A stretch of DNA of 64,000 nt from Ferruginibacter sp. (GTDB lineage Bacteria > Bacteroidota > Bacteroidia > Chitinophagales > Chitinophagaceae): assembly GCA_025362235.1 (NCBI GenBank), contig JANYGZ010000011.1, positions 1 through 64,000 on the forward strand. The letters are read 5' to 3'. Shown one piece after another: positions 61,303 to 64,000 of the stretch (position 1 is its first letter; the number at the start of each line of letters is the position of its first letter). Under the pieces are notes generated by a model, which was not told the DNA's origin, made no database searches, and was given only the letters and a program-made list of their open reading frames with translations. A program made the position numbers and the translations under genes.

Positions 61303-62451
61303 CTAACCAGAAGATGCCCGTTTTAATTTTAATTTTCCAAACCGTTTTTTTACATCATCTATTGCTTTATATAAATCAGTTTTTCTTTCCACATCATCAA
61401 ACAGGTTTGCCTGTACGGCCTCATTGGTCAGTTCGCTTAAACGAACGCCTAGCAACCGTATGGGCTGCCCTTTGCGGTAAAGTTTATTAAATAATTCTTT
61501 TGCCACTGGAATAATCTCATCATCGGCACAGGTAAACGGAACAGTTGTTTGCCGTGAAGTAGTTTCAAAATCGGGGTAGCGGATTTTTACTGCAATACAA
61601 CCAGCCACTTTTCCGTCCTGCCTTAATTCAAAAGCAATTTTTTCTGATTGCCTTACCAATTCGCTCATTAAAAATACAAGGTCGGTTTTATTTTCATTAA
61701 AAGTATTTTCGGTTGAAATGGATTTAGCTTCATGGTACTGTGTTACTTCGCCATTGTGGATTCCAAAACTTTTGTTCCATAAATCCACTCCCCATTTTCC
61801 GAGCCGCTCTTCCAGTTCTTCTTTTGTTTTGAGGGTAATATGATTAATAGTCCAGATGCCCATGGATTTTAATACCTCGTATGTTTGATCCCCAACACCG
61901 GGTATTTTATTAACCGTCAACGGAGCCAAAAATTCTTTTTCCTTTCCAAAAGGAACTTGTAAATAGCCATTGGGCTTTGCCTCGTTAGTGGCAATTTTTG
62001 CAATCATTTTATTGCTGCCCATACCAAACGAAATTGGTAACTGTGTTTCATCCATTATTTTCTTACGAAGGTCAACTGTCCATTGCAGTGGTTTAAAAAA
62101 TTTATCCATTCCCGTAAGGTCCAAATAAAATTCGTCAATAGAAGCTTTTTCAAATAAGGGAGCATTGGCTGCAATAATATCGGTAACCCACCTGCTAAAT
62201 TTACTATACTCTTCACGGGTACCCTTTACTATAATTGCCTGCGGGCATAACTGCAAAGCTTTTTTTGAAGGCATGCCTGAATGAATACCAAACTTTCGGG
62301 CCTCATAGCTACAGGCAGCCACTACGCCCCTTTCGCTTCCTCCAACAAAAACAGGTTTCCCTTTTAAAGAAGGGTTGTTTAATATTTCAACCGACACAAA
62401 AAAAGAGTCAAGGTCAAAATGTACAATAATACGTTGAGGAGTTTTATTCAC
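61303..62451 (-). CDS. dinB: DNA polymerase IV (Y family)
   Basis: A 382-residue translesion polymerase. The metal-binding Asp is in IIVHFDLDSFFVSVE (residues ~8-22), with YEARKFGIHSGMP (~50) and the second acidic pair in KASIDEFYLDLTG (~100-112). The helix-hairpin-helix region IPGVGDQTYEVLKSMGI and the little-finger domain complete the family length. Start is GTG at 62451. It is downstream of rimM by 24 bases on the same strand, so likely in the rpsP-rimM transcript or coupled to it. Confidence 0.93.
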   Translation of the reverse strand: MNKTPQRIIVHFDLDSFFVSVEILNNPSLKGKPVFVGGSERGVVAACSYEARKFGIHSGMPSKKALQLCPQAIIVKGTREEYSKFSRWVTDIIAANAPLFEKASIDEFYLDLTGMDKFFKPLQWTVDLRKKIMDETQLPISFGMGSNKMIAKIATNEAKPNGYLQVPFGKEKEFLAPLTVNKIPGVGDQTYEVLKSMGIWTINHITLKTKEELEERLGKWGVDLWNKSFGIHNGEVTQYHEAKSISTENTFNENKTDLVFLMSELVRQSEKIAFELRQDGKVAGCIAVKIRYPDFETTSRQTTVPFTCADDEIIPVAKELFNKLYRKGQPIRLLGVRLSELTNEAVQANLFDDVERKTDLYKAIDDVKKRFGKLKLKRASSG

Positions 62452-62475
62452 CTTACTAATTTACAAATAATATTC

Positions 62476-62994
62476 CTACCTATAAATATCCAGCAATCCA
62501 TCAGGTAAAGTAACATATACCTTCCTGTTCTTCTGGTCAATTTTATCCAGCGATTCCTGGTGAATGGGTATCAGGGCTTCTTTGCCATTGAGTAAAATGG
62601 CACACAATACCTGGTGTGGCTGTTCAATTACTTCTACAATCTCACCAAGGTCTTCACCGTCATCATTTATAAGGTGAAAGCCCAGCATCGCAATGGGTGC
62701 CGATTTTGCGGCAAAATTTTTAAAATCTTCTACGGCAAGCCATACTTCTTTGGGTGTTAATTTACGGGCCGTTTCTTTACTGTCGATGCCCTCGAGTTTT
62801 ATATACACTTCCGCATCATTTTTTACGGAAGTGCCCTCAATAAAATAGGGCATAAAATTATCCTTGCCCTCTTCCACAAAAATTGTTTCCAGGCCTTTTA
62901 AGGCTGTTTTTTTACCAAGGCTGTGCTGTAATACCAACTCTCCTTTCAGGCCAAAGCTGGCGGCTAATTTTCCTATTTTAAAATACTCGTTCAT
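62476..62994 (-). CDS. rimM: 16S rRNA processing protein RimM
   Basis: 172 residues from ATG 62994 (MNEYFKIGKLAASFGLKGELVL). It has the N-terminal RimM beta-barrel and the C-terminal PRC-barrel-like domain (LIPIHQESLDKIDQKNRKVYVTLPDGLLDIYR). It binds S19 and helps 30S maturation. It follows rpsP, the usual neighbour, with a terminator-like hairpin between them. An upstream ATG at 63033 is not family-like. Confidence 0.93.
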   Translation of the reverse strand: MNEYFKIGKLAASFGLKGELVLQHSLGKKTALKGLETIFVEEGKDNFMPYFIEGTSVKNDAEVYIKLEGIDSKETARKLTPKEVWLAVEDFKNFAAKSAPIAMLGFHLINDDGEDLGEIVEVIEQPHQVLCAILLNGKEALIPIHQESLDKIDQKNRKVYVTLPDGLLDIYR

Positions 62995-63031
62995 TAGCTG
63001 CAAGATACAAATTAAGGTGCCGATAAAGGGC

Positions 63032-63065
63032 ATAAAAAAAGCAATTCCGAGTAATCGAAATTGCT
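63032..63065 (-). terminator. Terminator/attenuator between rpsP and rimM
   Basis: On the minus strand AGCAATTTCGA...TCGGAATTGCT is followed by TTTTTTA. The stem contains a short mismatch. It would reduce rimM relative to rpsP expression. Confidence 0.75.
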
Positions 63066-63090
63066 AAAAGAATTAACGCAACAGCAATTA

Positions 63091-63585
63091 TTATTCTGCT
63101 GTTTTGGTTTCTTCAGTTGAAGGTGCATCTGCTGGGGCAGTAGCTTCAACAGCTACAGCGGCCGGGGCTTCAGCTACCTTTCTTACTACCGGTTGGTTGC
63201 GGTTGTCATTACGGGCCTTTCTATGGGCTCCCTGACGTTTTGCAATGTGAGCATCATGCTCAGCACTCCATGCAGTAAATTTTTGCATAGCAACAGCCTC
63301 ATCAAACAGACCTAAACCTACACCTCTTAACAAATGCTTCAAAAATAATACGCCTTTGAAAGAAAGGATACGACGTACAGTGTCAGTAGGCTGAGCACCT
63401 TTGTGTAACCAGTCCAACGCCTTTTGACGGTCTATCTGCACGGTTGCAGGAACAGTTAAAGGATTGTACGTACCAAGTTTCTGAATAAATTTGCCATCAC
63501 GTGGGCTTCGTCCGTCTGCAACTACAATAAAGTAGAACGGTCTTTTTTTAGATCCGTGACGTTGCAGTCTCATTTTTACAGCCAT
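63091..63585 (-). CDS. rpsP: 30S ribosomal protein S16
   Basis: A 164-residue protein. The first ~85 residues are the S16 core ([42 protein letters not shown]). The remaining ~80 residues are an Ala/Glu/Val-rich extension of the kind seen in Bacteroidetes S16 proteins. It is the first gene of an rpsP-rimM unit. A TAACTTTG box lies upstream. Confidence 0.96.
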   Translation of the reverse strand: MAVKMRLQRHGSKKRPFYFIVVADGRSPRDGKFIQKLGTYNPLTVPATVQIDRQKALDWLHKGAQPTDTVRRILSFKGVLFLKHLLRGVGLGLFDEAVAMQKFTAWSAEHDAHIAKRQGAHRKARNDNRNQPVVRKVAEAPAAVAVEATAPADAPSTEETKTAE

Positions 63586-63650
63586 AAAAAATAGAAATTT
63601 TTTTGGGTTGTGAATAAATAGGGTTTCTTAATCTCCTTAAAAAAGGAAAG

Positions 63651-63658
63651 CAAAGTTA
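63651..63658 (-). promoter_or_regulatory. -7 promoter box of rpsP
   Basis: TAACTTTG on the minus strand, 65 bases before the rpsP ATG. Confidence 0.45.
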
Positions 63659-63735
63659 ACAATCAACATCAAAGTATCCAAATATTTAATGAGTGCATTC
63701 CAAAATATTGCTACCGCAAGCGGTTAGATACTATT

Positions 63736-63802
63736 GCCGTTAAGGCGTTGAGGCGTTTTTATTTATTTTCCAGCACAAGGTCTTGACTACTAAACGGCCA
63801 TT
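63736..63802. repeat. Family C palindromic repeat, unit 4
   Basis: GCCGTTAAGGCGTTGAGGCG ... ACTACTAAACGGCCATTCTT, as in the tandem array at 39912. Confidence 0.75.
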
Positions 63803-63847
63803 CTTTAATTCTTTACCTAAAAGTTTTATCGGTTTCTTTATTCTATT

Positions 63848-63914
63848 GCCGTTGAGGCGTTCAGGCGTCTTTATTTAATTTCCAGCACAACGTCTTAACG
63901 ACTAAACGGCCATT
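63848..63914. repeat. Family C palindromic repeat, unit 5
   Basis: GCCGTTGAGGCGTTCAGGCG ... TTAACGACTAAACGGCCATT. Between 63915 and the window end there is no further feature. Confidence 0.75.
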
Positions 63915-64000
63915 CTTTGCCTTCGGGCCCGATGGTTATTTACAGACTGAAATAAAGAACGGCAACGGATAGCTACTATATCTGGAATGCAACCTATTCA

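Overview
The window is a chromosomal segment of an AT-rich member of the Bacteroidota, most likely the family Chitinophagaceae. The support is: promoters of the TAnnTTTG (-7) type and almost no Shine-Dalgarno sequences; many exported proteins with short N-terminal signals or lipoprotein cysteines; a thioester alpha-2-macroglobulin lipoprotein beside penicillin-binding protein 1C; a long SecA with a C-terminal zinc motif; a signal peptidase I with a large insertion; and a GH10 xylanase lipoprotein. Taxonomy is inferred from gene style, not from a marker search.

Layout. 1-1.2 kb: a tyrosine integrase cut by the window edge, followed by a tRNA-3'-end-like sequence and a terminator, probably one end of an integrated element lying mainly to the left. 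1.3-12 kb: a mosaic of host genes (membrane protein, cyclase-TPR sensor, outer-membrane proteins, Lys/Asp-rich heptad-repeat protein, signal peptidase I with a frameshift, higBA) and gene fragments (histidine kinase 3' end, decayed RAYT/Y1 transposase), separated by REP-like bulged palindromes (family A). 12-34 kb: S10 carboxypeptidase flanked by direct repeats, VOC protein, a Crp-family gene with a stop codon before its HTH, beta-CASP nuclease, MBOAT/SGNH acylation pair, HipA-like kinase/DUF3037 pair, C1 peptidase, and pbpC - PIN toxin - antitoxin - alpha-2-macroglobulin on one strand. 34-44 kb: DoxX and MFS proteins and housekeeping genes lysA, scpB, atpG and secA. 44-45.6 kb: a zinc deaminase fused to a RecG-like ATP-binding/winged-helix protein, broken by one frameshift and followed by tandem palindromes. 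45.8-56.4 kb: secreted proteins (DUF2911, sugar isomerase-like, metallophosphoesterase, GH10 xylanase, GH43-like propeller) plus phosphofructokinase, interleaved with seven copies of a second REP-like family (family B). 56.7-63.6 kb: two pseudouridine synthases, 1-Cys peroxiredoxin facing an Rrf2 regulator, GNAT, dinB, rimM and rpsP. A third repeat family (C) lies in tandem upstream of atpG/secA and again at the right edge.

The most interesting features are: (1) the REP-like families, whose hairpins share a bulged-stem design and one of which directly flanks a decayed RAYT; (2) the deaminase-ATPase-wHTH fusion; (3) several genes whose TAnnTTTG box ends exactly four bases before the start codon, suggesting leaderless mRNAs; (4) four genes with a single-base break or premature stop or decay (lepB, the deaminase fusion, the Crp regulator, the RAYT), for which sequencing error must be separated from real inactivation.
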